A DNA stretch of 15,088 nucleotides from Bacillota bacterium (GCA_023437885.1 JAEZFH010000150.1:1-15088), one strand, 5' to 3'. Positions 1 through 7,323 are shown, counted from the stretch's first letter. Numbers and translations are program-made. Notes: generated by a model from the letters alone, not told the origin.

Positions 1-693
1 TTCCATCAGCGGATCGAGTTCTCACAGGTGAATTTTGCCTTTGACCAAAAGCAGATTATCAGCAACGCCTCCTTTGTGATTGAAAAGGGAAAGAAATACT
101 TGATCAAAGGTGTCAGCGGGGCCGGTAAGACAACGCTGATGAATCTGTTGGCAAAGATTCATGACGATTTCCAAGGAGATATCACCGTTGACGGGATCGA
201 TTACCGTGAGATATCGGAGAAGTCCTTCCATGACAACGTTGCGTTCATCTATCAGGATGTATTCCTGTTTGAGGATACGATAAGGAATAATATTACTTTA
301 TATAAGGACCTTCCGGAAGAGCAGATCAATTATGCGGCAAGCGTGAGCGGCTTGAACTCTTTGGTATCGGAGAGAAGGGATGGGATAAATGAGCGGTTAA
401 CGGAGAATGGCAAGAATCTGTCGGGTGGGCAGCGTCAAAGGATATCGATTGCGAGAGCCATCGCAAAAAATGCTGAAATTCTGTTTGTCGATGAAGGAAC
501 TTCCAGTCTGAATGAGGAATTAGGAAAGGAAATCGAAAAGGTGTTTCTGGGGCTGGACAGTACGGTGATTGCCATTAGCCATCGGTATTACGAAGGGGTT
601 ACGGAAAACTATGATTTTGTCCTGGAAGTGAAGAACGGAGCGGTCCACAGCTATCCTGCGAAGGATTTCTTCGATGAGGTGATCACATGCTGA
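1..693 (+). CDS. ABC exporter, C-terminal ATPase domain (5' end outside window)
   Basis: This is the nucleotide-binding domain of an ABC exporter, the part that binds and hydrolyses ATP to power export by its membrane domain. The frame is open from the first base, and the residues before the GTG at 28 (IEFSQ) fit the first NBD strand, so the gene starts upstream and its membrane domain is lost off the left edge. Counting from base 1, the Walker A motif GVSGAGKTT is at residues 37-45, followed by a Q-loop (IYQD), the signature LSGGQ, the Walker B motif LFVDE and the switch histidine in ISHR. The D-loop reads SSLN where SALD is usual. It overlaps the next gene by 7 bp (ATGCTGA), and both proteins share a stretch like VFLFEDT..NNITLYK, so the pair probably arose by duplication and works as a heterodimer. 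The substrate cannot be read from sequence. Confidence 0.93.
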   Translation, partial: FHQRIEFSQVNFAFDQKQIISNASFVIEKGKKYLIKGVSGAGKTTLMNLLAKIHDDFQGDITVDGIDYREISEKSFHDNVAFIYQDVFLFEDTIRNNITLYKDLPEEQINYAASVSGLNSLVSERRDGINERLTENGKNLSGGQRQRISIARAIAKNAEILFVDEGTSSLNEELGKEIEKVFLGLDSTVIAISHRYYEGVTENYDFVLEVKNGAVHSYPAKDFFDEVITC

Positions 694-2303
694 AAAAATA
701 TTATACCGTATTACCTCATCTGCTGTTGGCTGTGGCTGCTGCGGCTGCCTCCGCCATCCTGGACGGATATGTAACCATAAGAATGATGAAGCTGCTGGAC
801 TATGCCTTAAGCCATGATATGCAGTTGATGAAGCAGGAGGCACCGGTATTGATTCTCCTGGCGGTATGTATGATTCCAGTCGGAATTTTGGCTGCGATGG
901 CTGGCAATTATTATAAAAGAAAAGCCAATGAGAGCATGAAGAAATACTATATCCGCAGCGTGTTCGGCAAAAATATCGCAGAGTTTCAAAAAGAAAATAA
1001 TGCAGCCTACCTGTCTGCCATGACAAATGATTTCGACACCCTGGAGAATAACCTGGTTACCGGAGTATATTCGGTATGCAGCGGAGCAGTCCAATTCCTT
1101 ACGGGCTTTTGGATCTTGTCTACGGTGGATTTTCGGATGCTTTTGCTTGGGGCCGCCATTGTTATTGTGAATATCGTGATATCCATGGTTACTTCAAAGA
1201 AAACCAACCGGGCATATAAGGAACGCAGTGATATGTTTGACGGTTTTACATCACATATCAAGGAGATTCTCTCGGCCTTTCATATTGTTAAAAATTATAA
1301 TCTGCAGGACCGGGTTACACAGGATTATCACAGCAAAAGTGATGCAATCCAGCAGAAGGGCTTTCAGATTGAAAAAATACTTACCTATGTAATCAGTATA
1401 CAGCATTTTTTTATCAGCGGTTCTCTGTATGGAATCATTTGCGGAATAGGATATCTTGCTGTTCTGGGAAAGGTTACCCCGGGAGGACTTCTGTTGGTGG
1501 TTCAAGGGATTCAGCGAATGATGTGGCCCTTATTCAACATAAGTGAGAATCTTCCGAAGCTGTTTACAACCGGTGATCTAATCCGTAAGCTGGAGAAGAC
1601 GCTGGAAAATGCGGATACTCACGAAGAAAATATCGCTTTGACAAAATTTGGAAAGGAAATAGAACTAAAGGATGTAGGCTTCTCCTATGATAAGGAGGAA
1701 GAATTAATCCTAAACGAGATTAATCTGAAGTTGAAGAAGAATGGAAAGTATCTTATCGTTGGGCCCAGCGGAGGCGGAAAATCCACGCTGCTTAAGCTGC
1801 TGCGCAAATATTATCAGCCGACCGCCGGAAGGATTTTCATCGATGGACACGAGTTGCGGGAGGTAAAGAGGGATGCTTATTATAAACTGATTGCCAATGT
1901 GGAGCAGCAGGTATTTCTTTTTGAGGACACGGTTAAGAATAATATTACTCTTTATAAGGAGTATTCGGATCAGGAGCTGGAGGATGCGCTGGAAGCTTCC
2001 GGGCTTAACGATTTTATCAGGAATTTGCCGGAAGGCTTGAACTCCATGATATATGACAGCGGGAAGAACATATCCGGTGGAGAAAGAAGCAGAATCGTAA
2101 TAGCCAGAGCCTTATTGAATAAGGCCAGTATTTTATTGATGGACGAAGCCTTTGCTTCACTGGATATGGAACGGGCCAGAGAAATTGAGAAAACCATACT
2201 GGGATTAAAGGATATAACCGTAATCAATGTAAGCCATGTAATATTTCAGGATACAAGAGAGCTTTATGACAGAGTAATCACAGTAAAGAGAAGAATACAT
2301 TAA
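687..2303 (+). CDS. ABC exporter half-transporter, membrane domain fused to ATPase
   Basis: This 538-residue half-transporter sits in the cytoplasmic membrane. Hydrophobic segments lie near residues 10-30, 52-72, 126-146, 150-169 and 240-275, as expected for a six-helix ABC_membrane domain. The ATPase domain follows from about residue 325: Walker A GPSGGGKST at 359-367, Q-loop near NVEQQ, signature SGGER at 463-467, Walker B LLMDE with the catalytic Glu at 487, D-loop SLD and switch His517. The start ATG overlaps the stop of the upstream ABC gene, with GAGGTG five bases before it, which suggests translational coupling. With its partner it should form a heterodimeric exporter of the multidrug/peptide type. 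No accessory peptide or regulator gene is visible, so the cargo is unknown. I see no clear terminator after it, and the next gene has its own promoter. Confidence 0.94.
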   Translation: MLKKYYTVLPHLLLAVAAAAASAILDGYVTIRMMKLLDYALSHDMQLMKQEAPVLILLAVCMIPVGILAAMAGNYYKRKANESMKKYYIRSVFGKNIAEFQKENNAAYLSAMTNDFDTLENNLVTGVYSVCSGAVQFLTGFWILSTVDFRMLLLGAAIVIVNIVISMVTSKKTNRAYKERSDMFDGFTSHIKEILSAFHIVKNYNLQDRVTQDYHSKSDAIQQKGFQIEKILTYVISIQHFFISGSLYGIICGIGYLAVLGKVTPGGLLLVVQGIQRMMWPLFNISENLPKLFTTGDLIRKLEKTLENADTHEENIALTKFGKEIELKDVGFSYDKEEELILNEINLKLKKNGKYLIVGPSGGGKSTLLKLLRKYYQPTAGRIFIDGHELREVKRDAYYKLIANVEQQVFLFEDTVKNNITLYKEYSDQELEDALEASGLNDFIRNLPEGLNSMIYDSGKNISGGERSRIVIARALLNKASILLMDEAFASLDMERAREIEKTILGLKDITVINVSHVIFQDTRELYDRVITVKRRIH

Positions 2304-2367
2304 AAAAGCGAAGCTCTTATATTGGAAGCAAGCAGAACAAAGGCGAATAATTATGTAAATTATTTGT

Positions 2368-2399
2368 TTGACAAATACTTCTCCTTGTGCTACTATAAT
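2368..2399 (+). promoter_or_regulatory. sigma-A type promoter of the rplU-prp-rpmA operon
   Basis: A perfect -35 TTGACA lies at 2368-2373. The -10 region reads TACTATAAT (2391-2399): TACTAT gives a 17-bp spacer, the better-matching TATAAT a 20-bp spacer. The start point would fall near 2405, at the beginning of the folded leader. This is inferred from motif match and position only. Confidence 0.7.
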
Positions 2400-2404
2400 T
2401 TAGT

Positions 2405-2500
2405 GTGCCGCACAACGAGGTATAAGCTCTGTCTGTAAACACCGGAATATTATGGATGTTTACCATAAAACAGACACCGCAGTTGGCGAGTAATGATAAT
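2405..2500 (+). ncRNA. ribosomal protein L21 leader-like structured 5' UTR
   Basis: The leader between promoter and rplU folds into a branched structure readable by eye. An outer stem pairs CAAC (2413-2416) with GTTG (2482-2485), extended by GC (2407-2408) with GC (2486-2487). A small hairpin pairs GAG (2417-2419) with CTC (2427-2429). A long arm pairs TGTCTG (2430-2435) with CAGACA (2471-2476), continuing TAAACA (2436-2441) with TGTTTA (2457-2462). Leaders at this place in Firmicutes are known as the L21 leader, thought to mediate ribosomal-protein autoregulation. Assignment to that family rests on position, size and the three-way shape; a covariance-model search would settle it. Confidence 0.62.
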
Positions 2501-2513
2501 AGGAGGTGCCAAT

Positions 2514-2822
2514 ATGTACGCAATTATTGCAACTGGTGGAAAACAGTACAAGGTAGCGGAAGGCGATATCATTAGAGTAGAGAAGCTTGGTCTGGAAGCT
2601 GGAGCAGCTGTTACTTTTGATCAGGTACTTGCAGTAAATAAAGGTGAGTTAGTAGTAGGTGAGCCTACAGTAGCTAACGCTAATGTTTCTGCAACTGTTG
2701 TTGAAGAAGGCAAGAACAAGAAGGTTATTGTCTACAGATACAAGAGAAAGTCCGGATATCACAAGAAGAATGGTCATAGACAGCCATTTACCAAGGTTAA
2801 GATTGAAAAGATCAATGCATAG
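2514..2822 (+). CDS. rplU: 50S ribosomal protein L21
   Basis: L21 binds 23S rRNA in the large subunit. The 102-residue product starts MYAIIATGGKQYKV, the classic L21 N-terminus, and carries the C-terminal KRKSGYHKKNGHRQPFTKVKI block that contacts rRNA. The length matches the usual 102-104 residues. The ATG at 2514 is chosen over the in-frame ATG at 2493 because AGGAGG (2501-2506) sits seven bases before it and the family begins there. It is the first gene of an operon with prp and rpmA, behind a strong promoter and a folded leader. Confidence 0.98.
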   Translation: MYAIIATGGKQYKVAEGDIIRVEKLGLEAGAAVTFDQVLAVNKGELVVGEPTVANANVSATVVEEGKNKKVIVYRYKRKSGYHKKNGHRQPFTKVKIEKINA

Positions 2823-2833
2823 GTCAATGTGAT

Positions 2834-3166
2834 ATGATCAACGTATCCATATATAAAAATGCAGAGAATTTGATTACCGGCTTCAAAGTGTCCGGTCATG
2901 CGGGTTATTCCGAGGATGGCAGCGATGTTGTCTGTGCCGCGGTATCTATGTTGGTAATCAATACAATTAATTCTATTGAGAGCTTTACCTCGGATCGATT
3001 CAGCTTGAATCAGGACGAGAAAAAGGGTTATTTAGAATTTCATATGCTATCCGATCTGAGTAATAATGCCAATCTGCTTCTAAGCTCCTTAGCTTTAGGG
3101 CTTCAGGGAGTCAAAGGGGAATATGGCTCAAAGTATATCAGGATTACTCAGAAGGGGTCGCAATAA
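2834..3166 (+). CDS. prp: Prp cysteine protease (processes L27 N-terminus)
   Basis: This 110-residue protein belongs to the Prp/YsxB family, which in Firmicutes removes the N-terminal extension of ribosomal protein L27 so that the 50S peptidyl-transferase region can form properly. The catalytic pair known from Staphylococcus aureus is present at the same positions: His22 in SGHAGY and Cys34 in SDVVCAAVS. The length is normal for the family. It lies 11 bp after rplU and before rpmA, the standard order, so protease and substrate are made from the same transcript. Its own ribosome binding site is weak (AGGT at the rplU stop), so translation is probably coupled to rplU. The older name is ysxB. 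Confidence 0.95.
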   Translation: MINVSIYKNAENLITGFKVSGHAGYSEDGSDVVCAAVSMLVINTINSIESFTSDRFSLNQDEKKGYLEFHMLSDLSNNANLLLSSLALGLQGVKGEYGSKYIRITQKGSQ

Positions 3167-3323
3167 CTTATACGATCGGAACAAAAAGATGTTTCGATTA
3201 TTGTGGGTACGAAGAGTTTCAGCTCGTTCTCATAGCGGATACCATCGGAACCAGCATCATGTTCCGGTAGTTGAAGTGACTTGTATACTGATAAGTGATT
3301 AAGAATTGTAGGAGGTGTAGAAC
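3167..3323 (+). promoter_or_regulatory. prp-rpmA spacer with several hairpins
   Basis: This 157-bp spacer is long for the operon. It holds TCGGAAC (3176-3182) facing GTTTCGA (3191-3197), CGGAAC (3246-3251) facing GTTCCG (3261-3266), and a bulged ACGA/GAG against CTCGT near 3209-3227. A possible -10 TATACT lies at 3284-3289 without a good -35. No reading frame is convincing. The ribosome binding site AGGAGGTG (3311-3318) belongs to rpmA. A function for the folds is not established. Confidence 0.35.
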
Positions 3324-3611
3324 ATGTTAAGAATGAACCTTCAATATTTCGCTCATAAAAAGGGTGTTGGTTCTACCAAGAACGGTAGAGATTCCGAATC
3401 CAAGAGATTGGGTGCTAAGAGAGCAGACGGTCAATTTGTTCTTGCAGGAAATATTCTTTACAGACAGCGCGGAACGAAGATCCATCCCGGAGTTAACGTT
3501 GGACGCGGTGGCGATGATACATTATTTGCTTTAGTTGACGGCGTTGTTAAGTTTGAACGTAAGGGTAGAGACAAGAAACAAGCAAGTGTATACCCGGTAG
3601 AAGCAAAATAA
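3324..3611 (+). CDS. rpmA: 50S ribosomal protein L27 with cleavable N-terminal extension
   Basis: L27 sits near the peptidyl-transferase centre, its N-terminal tail reaching toward the tRNA ends. The 95-residue product begins MLRMNLQYFAHKKGVGS and continues with the family core STKNGRDSESKRLG and GNILYRQRGTKIHPG. Residues 1-9 form the Firmicutes extension that Prp cuts after the Phe, leaving Ala10 as the mature N-terminus. The hallmark LNLQFF is here MNLQYF, a conservative variant. AGGAGGTG lies six bases before the ATG. It is the last gene of the rplU operon and is followed by a strong terminator. Confidence 0.98.
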   Translation: MLRMNLQYFAHKKGVGSTKNGRDSESKRLGAKRADGQFVLAGNILYRQRGTKIHPGVNVGRGGDDTLFALVDGVVKFERKGRDKKQASVYPVEAK

Positions 3612-3628
3612 TAAAGCATTCGTGAATT

Positions 3629-3668
3629 AACCCCAAATTCTCAGATAAGGATTTGGGGTTTTTCTGTT
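3629..3668 (+). terminator. intrinsic terminator after rpmA
   Basis: A perfect 10-bp stem pairs AACCCCAAAT (3629-3638) with ATTTGGGGTT (3651-3660) around a 12-nt loop, followed by TTTCTGTTT. It ends the rplU-prp-rpmA transcript and separates it from the DUF2785 gene. Confidence 0.92.
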
Positions 3669-3729
3669 TGGCAATATGAGGGGTATGATACATATACCTT
3701 TGGTTTAATTAAAAAAGGGAGAGGGAATT

Positions 3730-4566
3730 ATGAATCGACAGGAACTGAAGGAATGGTTAATTCGTATCAAAGACAATAATTATGCCGTACCGGAGGGGGC
3801 CAAACCCGATAAGCTTTCCCTGTCCATGCTGGAACACATCGGGGATACGGATATGGAGCTTCGCGATAGTTTGATTCTCCCCACCCTGAGCGAATGGATT
3901 ATTAATCACACCCTGCCCTCCGACGAGGTCATCAGCTTGTTGCAAACGGCATTGGATGAGCAGCATCTGCTTCTTGGACTGGGTGAGGAGGGGGACAATG
4001 TATTTTGCAGAACCTTCTGTGCAGAAGTGATTGCCTGCATTATTTACAGGCACAGACAAGAAGCCTTTTTATCTGAGCAGGATGTCCGGAATGCCTTTCA
4101 AACCTTAATCGGATTTTATAACGGTGACAGGGATGTCAGGGGATATGTATACGGAAAAGGCTGGGCTCATGGCGCTGCTCATGGTGCGGATGCTCTGGAC
4201 GAATTTGCGCGGTGTGAAGAGATTGGGTGCGAAGGCCTGCGGGAAATATTAAAAGCCATATACAAAAAAGTAAATACCGGCTGTTACGGTTATATTCATT
4301 TTGAGGATGAACGAATGATTACAGCGGTTGAAGCTGTTCTAGATAGAAAGGTGCTTCCTTCAGAGGAAGTGACGGCTTGGATCAGAAGCTTTTGCCGGAT
4401 AGAGAAAACCGGCGAGGATCATGAGAATCTCGTAAAAGAATTTAATATCAATGTATTTCTGAAGAGCTTATACTTTAGGCTTGTTGATCAGCCGGAGTAT
4501 CGTCCGTATGCAGAAGCAGCGAAGGAGAGCATAAAAGAAATCAATAGGTTTATAAAGAAGCAGTAA
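3730..4566 (+). CDS. DUF2785 domain protein of unknown function
   Basis: The 278-residue protein resembles the DUF2785 family, whose members have this length and a conserved HG-rich motif, seen here as GWAHGAAHGAD at residues 144-154 (His147, His151, Asp154). These residues could bind a metal or substrate, but no activity is established to my knowledge. The rest is mostly helical and charged, without a signal peptide or membrane segment, so it is probably cytoplasmic. GGGAGAGGGA just before the ATG is a strong ribosome binding site. It stands alone between the rpmA terminator and the obgE promoter, in a place where rpmA and obgE are normally adjacent, so it looks like an insertion into an otherwise conserved operon. 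Its codon use does not look obviously foreign by eye. Confidence 0.85.
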   Translation: MNRQELKEWLIRIKDNNYAVPEGAKPDKLSLSMLEHIGDTDMELRDSLILPTLSEWIINHTLPSDEVISLLQTALDEQHLLLGLGEEGDNVFCRTFCAEVIACIIYRHRQEAFLSEQDVRNAFQTLIGFYNGDRDVRGYVYGKGWAHGAAHGADALDEFARCEEIGCEGLREILKAIYKKVNTGCYGYIHFEDERMITAVEAVLDRKVLPSEEVTAWIRSFCRIEKTGEDHENLVKEFNINVFLKSLYFRLVDQPEYRPYAEAAKESIKEINRFIKKQ

Positions 4567-4867
4567 TCCGGGGTAATAATACCTCTAAGAGAAAACGATT
4601 TAAATAAACATGAATCCGATGAAATATCTGGGGAGCTGTTGGAACTTAAAAAAAGACCTTTTCAGATTTGGATAGGGATAATAATTCGTGTATATGCCGT
4701 GAATTCGCGGATAGTTCGTGTTGTATTTGCAGGGGTTTTTTATTATAATAAGTATGATATATTTTGGAAACAATATGGTTATAGTTTGGATAGAGAGGAC
4801 AAGGTGTGCATTTTATTTCAAAACGGATTTGAGAAATAGGGTGCAGATACGTTGAACAGGTGGTAAA
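4567..4867 (+). promoter_or_regulatory. obgE promoter and leader
   Basis: This gene-free stretch holds a promoter with -35 TTGTAT (4721-4726), a 17-bp spacer and a perfect -10 TATAAT (4744-4749), giving a leader of about 110 nt. In that leader TGCATTTTATTTC (4807-4819) can pair with GAAATAGGGTGCA (4833-4845) over 13 continuous pairs, three of them G-U, with a 13-nt loop. The stem ends 22 bases before the obgE start. A weak hairpin GGGGTA/TACCTC lies right after the DUF2785 stop near 4570-4586 but has no T-run. A 66-codon TTG-initiated frame at 4639-4839 spans the promoter and is not believable. Confidence 0.7.
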
Positions 4868-6151
4868 ATGTTTGCAGACAGAGCGGAGATTCATATCCGG
4901 TCCGGTAAGGGGGGAGACGGTCATGTCAGCTTTCGCAAGGAGCTGTTCGTTCCGGCGGGCGGTCCGGACGGAGGCGACGGAGGCAAGGGCGGTGACCTGA
5001 TATTTGAAGTGGACGAGGGTCTGAATACCCTGACGGATTTTCGGTTTATTCGAAAATACAGCGCCGAAGACGGTGAGAGCGGCGGGAAGAAGCGTTGCCA
5101 TGGCAAGGACGGCAATGACCTGATTGTCAAGGTGCCTGCCGGCACGGTAATAAAAGAAAAGGAATCAGGCAAGGTGGTTGCTGATATGTCCCACGATCAC
5201 AGCAGGGAAGTGATTCTGAGAGGTGGCCGCGGAGGCAAGGGCAATCAGCACTACGCGACACCGACGATGCAGGTTCCGAAGTATGCCCAGCCAGGCCAGA
5301 AGGCTCAGGAAATGGATGTAGTACTTGAGCTTAAGGTAATTGCGGATGTGGGTCTTGTCGGGTTTCCGAATGTGGGCAAATCCACTCTGTTATCCCGTGT
5401 TACCAATGCCAAGCCGAAGATAGGCAATTATCATTTCACTACCTTAAGTCCCAATCTGGGAGTAGTGGATCTGGAGGGCGGCGGTTTTGTTATAGCTGAT
5501 ATTCCGGGATTAATCGAAGGGGCATCTGAGGGCCTGGGGCTTGGACATGAATTTCTCAGGCATATCGAACGCACGAAGGTTATCATCAATCTGGTGTATG
5601 CCGCTTCAACCGAGGGAAGAGATCCGATTGAGGACATTGAGAAAATCAATGCGGAGCTGGCTGCCTACAACGCGGAGCTGGCAAAACGGCCCCAGATTAT
5701 TGCGGCTAATAAAACCGACGTATTATATGATGAGGATTCACAGGAGATTATTCAGAAGATACGGGATAAATTCGAACCTCAGGGAATCAAGGTATTCCCG
5801 ATTTCCGCAGTAAGCGGCAAGGGGATGAAGGAATTGCTGTATCATGTAAAGGGTATGCTGGAACAGCTTGACAGTACCCCGGTGGTATTCGAGAAGGAGT
5901 TTTTCCCAGAGGATTTGGCAAGCTCGAACCTGCCCTTCGAGGTATGGAAGGAAGAGGAGCATAGGTATGCTGTGGAAGGCCCGCGTATTGAACGAATGCT
6001 CGGCTATACCAACCTGGATTCTGAAAAGGGCTTTGAATTCTTCCAGAAGTTCCTGAAGGACAATGGAATTCTGGAGGAGCTGGAGCAGCTTGGAATTACT
6101 GACGGTGATACCGTAAGAATGTACGGCTTAAGCTTTGACTACTATAAATAA
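4868..6151 (+). CDS. obgE: GTPase Obg, 50S assembly factor
   Basis: Obg is an essential GTPase that binds the 50S subunit late in assembly and links ribosome status to stress responses. The 427-residue protein has the usual three parts. The glycine-rich Obg fold occupies about 1-158, with repeated GGDGG/GGKGG runs. The G domain has G1 GFPNVGKST at 165-173, G3 DIPGL from 211, G4 NKTD at 281-284 and G5 SAVSG at 313-317. The C-terminal OCT domain runs from about 345 to the end. Length matches other Firmicutes Obg proteins (about 428). The ATG at 4868 follows AGGTGG (4858-4863) and begins with the family start MFADRAEIHIRSGKGGDGH. It leads an operon with yhbY, nadD, yqeK and rsfS. The alternative name is cgtA. 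Confidence 0.98.
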   Translation: MFADRAEIHIRSGKGGDGHVSFRKELFVPAGGPDGGDGGKGGDLIFEVDEGLNTLTDFRFIRKYSAEDGESGGKKRCHGKDGNDLIVKVPAGTVIKEKESGKVVADMSHDHSREVILRGGRGGKGNQHYATPTMQVPKYAQPGQKAQEMDVVLELKVIADVGLVGFPNVGKSTLLSRVTNAKPKIGNYHFTTLSPNLGVVDLEGGGFVIADIPGLIEGASEGLGLGHEFLRHIERTKVIINLVYAASTEGRDPIEDIEKINAELAAYNAELAKRPQIIAANKTDVLYDEDSQEIIQKIRDKFEPQGIKVFPISAVSGKGMKELLYHVKGMLEQLDSTPVVFEKEFFPEDLASSNLPFEVWKEEEHRYAVEGPRIERMLGYTNLDSEKGFEFFQKFLKDNGILEELEQLGITDGDTVRMYGLSFDYYK

Positions 6152-6223
6152 TGAATATGTACGGATACGTTTGTATCGCTGTAAAACAGCGGAAGAATCG
6201 GTTAGTGTGAAAGGAGTATACGG

Positions 6224-6532
6224 ATGACAACAAAGCAAAGAGCTTATTTGAAAGGTCTGGCAATGTCCATCGAACCCATCTATCAGATTGGTAAATCAGC
6301 CCTGACCCCGGAGATTACCCAGGGAGTAGCGGAAGCCCTGGAAGCAAGGGAATTGATAAAAATCAGTGTGCTGAAGAACTGCGCGGATGATCCGAAGGAA
6401 ATGGCGCAGATGCTGGCGGAACGCACCCGTTCCACAGTAGTGCAGGTAATCGGCAAGAAGATTGTTTTATATAAAGAATCAAAAGATAAGAAGAAAATCG
6501 TTCTTCCGGAAGAAAAGAAAGCAAAGAAATAA
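6224..6532 (+). CDS. yhbY: YhbY family RNA-binding protein (CRS1/YhbY domain)
   Basis: YhbY proteins bind pre-50S particles and share a KH-like fold with plant splicing factors of the CRM group. The 102-residue product has the family core from YLKGLA to the conserved EALEARELIKISVL block. The exposed loop, GKGG in many members, reads GKSA at 23-26. The C-terminus is a lysine-rich tail (KKKIVLPEEKKAKK) that fits RNA binding. AAGGAG (6211-6216) lies seven bases before the ATG. It stands 72 bp after obgE, the usual Clostridia arrangement, which supports a role in 50S biogenesis. In Bacillus the equivalent gene is yqeI. Confidence 0.95.
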   Translation: MTTKQRAYLKGLAMSIEPIYQIGKSALTPEITQGVAEALEARELIKISVLKNCADDPKEMAQMLAERTRSTVVQVIGKKIVLYKESKDKKKIVLPEEKKAKK

Positions 6533-6705
6533 GGGTTTAGGTTTTCTTTGCAGGATGCATGGGAAAAGTGTGAAATGGATGCTGGAAAGGCCGGCATCCT
6601 TTGGATTGGTGATGCTGAGAAACTGCATTGTGTACGTTAGTGTGAAAATTAAAGTTTTGCACGACGAATTTTTGCGCTGCCCAAGCTCGTAAGCTACGGC
6701 AGCAT
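6533..6705 (+). promoter_or_regulatory. yhbY-nadD spacer with two hairpins
   Basis: A 9-bp stem pairs GGATGCTGG (6577-6585) with CCGGCATCC (6591-6599) around AAAGG; it is followed by TTTGG, not a T-run, so it is at most an attenuator or processing site. A second hairpin pairs GCTGCC (6676-6681) with GGCAGC (6698-6703), enclosing AGCT/AGCT (6684-6687, 6692-6695), and ends just before nadD. No gene is seen here. Confidence 0.4.
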
Positions 6706-6717
6706 ATGGGTATTAAT

Positions 6718-7323
6718 ATGAGAATGATTGGAATCATGGGAGGAACCTTTAACCCAATTCATAACGGACATTTATTTTTGGCGGAAAATGCCTATGAGCA
6801 AGTCGGTTTGGAGCAAATTGTGTTTATGCCTTCCAAAAATCCTCCCCACAAAGCAAAGCCGGAGAGGATCACTGACTGGCAGAGAGCAGAAATGATTGCA
6901 CTTGCGATTAAGGATAATCCGCATTTTATTCTGTCAACGATGGAACTGGAGAGAGACGGTTTTACCTATACGGCGGATACTCTGGAGCTGCTTGTCAAAG
7001 AACATCCGGAGACGAAATATCATTTTATCGTAGGGGCGGATTCCTTATTTATGATGGACCAGTGGAAGGAGCCTCAGAAGATATTTGACTTATGTACGGT
7101 TGTAGCGGCCTGCAGGGACGGGGTTGATCTCGGTATGCTGTCCGAACAAGCGCAGTATCTGAGGGAACGGTTCCATGGAGAGATTCTCCTGGTGGAAATG
7201 CCTATGATGCAGGTCTCCTCGGAGAATATACGTGAGAGAGCTGCCAGACAGCAATCCCTTCGTTACTATCTGCCGGACTGCGTGATTGAATATATGAAAG
7301 AGAACCAGTTATACCGAAATTAA
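6718..7323 (+). CDS. nadD: nicotinate-nucleotide adenylyltransferase
   Basis: NadD joins nicotinate mononucleotide and ATP to give deamido-NAD, the step before NAD synthetase. The 201-residue product starts MRMIGIMGGTFNPIHNGHL, with the HxGH motif (His15, His18) that binds the ATP phosphates. FTYTADTLELL and FIVGADSL further on are typical of NadD. The second nucleotidyltransferase motif, usually ISSTxIR, is VSSENIR at 166-172, with Glu where Ser or Thr is common. The ATG at 6718 is preferred because family members begin two or three residues before IGIMGGTF; ATG codons at 6706 and 6724 are also in frame, and none has a strong ribosome binding site. It is followed 17 bp later by yqeK. Confidence 0.96.
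   Translation: MRMIGIMGGTFNPIHNGHLFLAENAYEQVGLEQIVFMPSKNPPHKAKPERITDWQRAEMIALAIKDNPHFILSTMELERDGFTYTADTLELLVKEHPETKYHFIVGADSLFMMDQWKEPQKIFDLCTVVAACRDGVDLGMLSEQAQYLRERFHGEILLVEMPMMQVSSENIRERAARQQSLRYYLPDCVIEYMKENQLYRN

Noticed and set aside
3682..3698. GGTAT/ATACC inverted repeat before the DUF2785 gene as an operator
   Set aside because: Five-base arms without a recognisable promoter next to them; chance is a sufficient explanation.
4639..4839. 66-codon plus-strand frame before obgE
   Set aside because: It starts with TTG, spans the predicted obgE promoter and has no family-like features; it is read as leader sequence.
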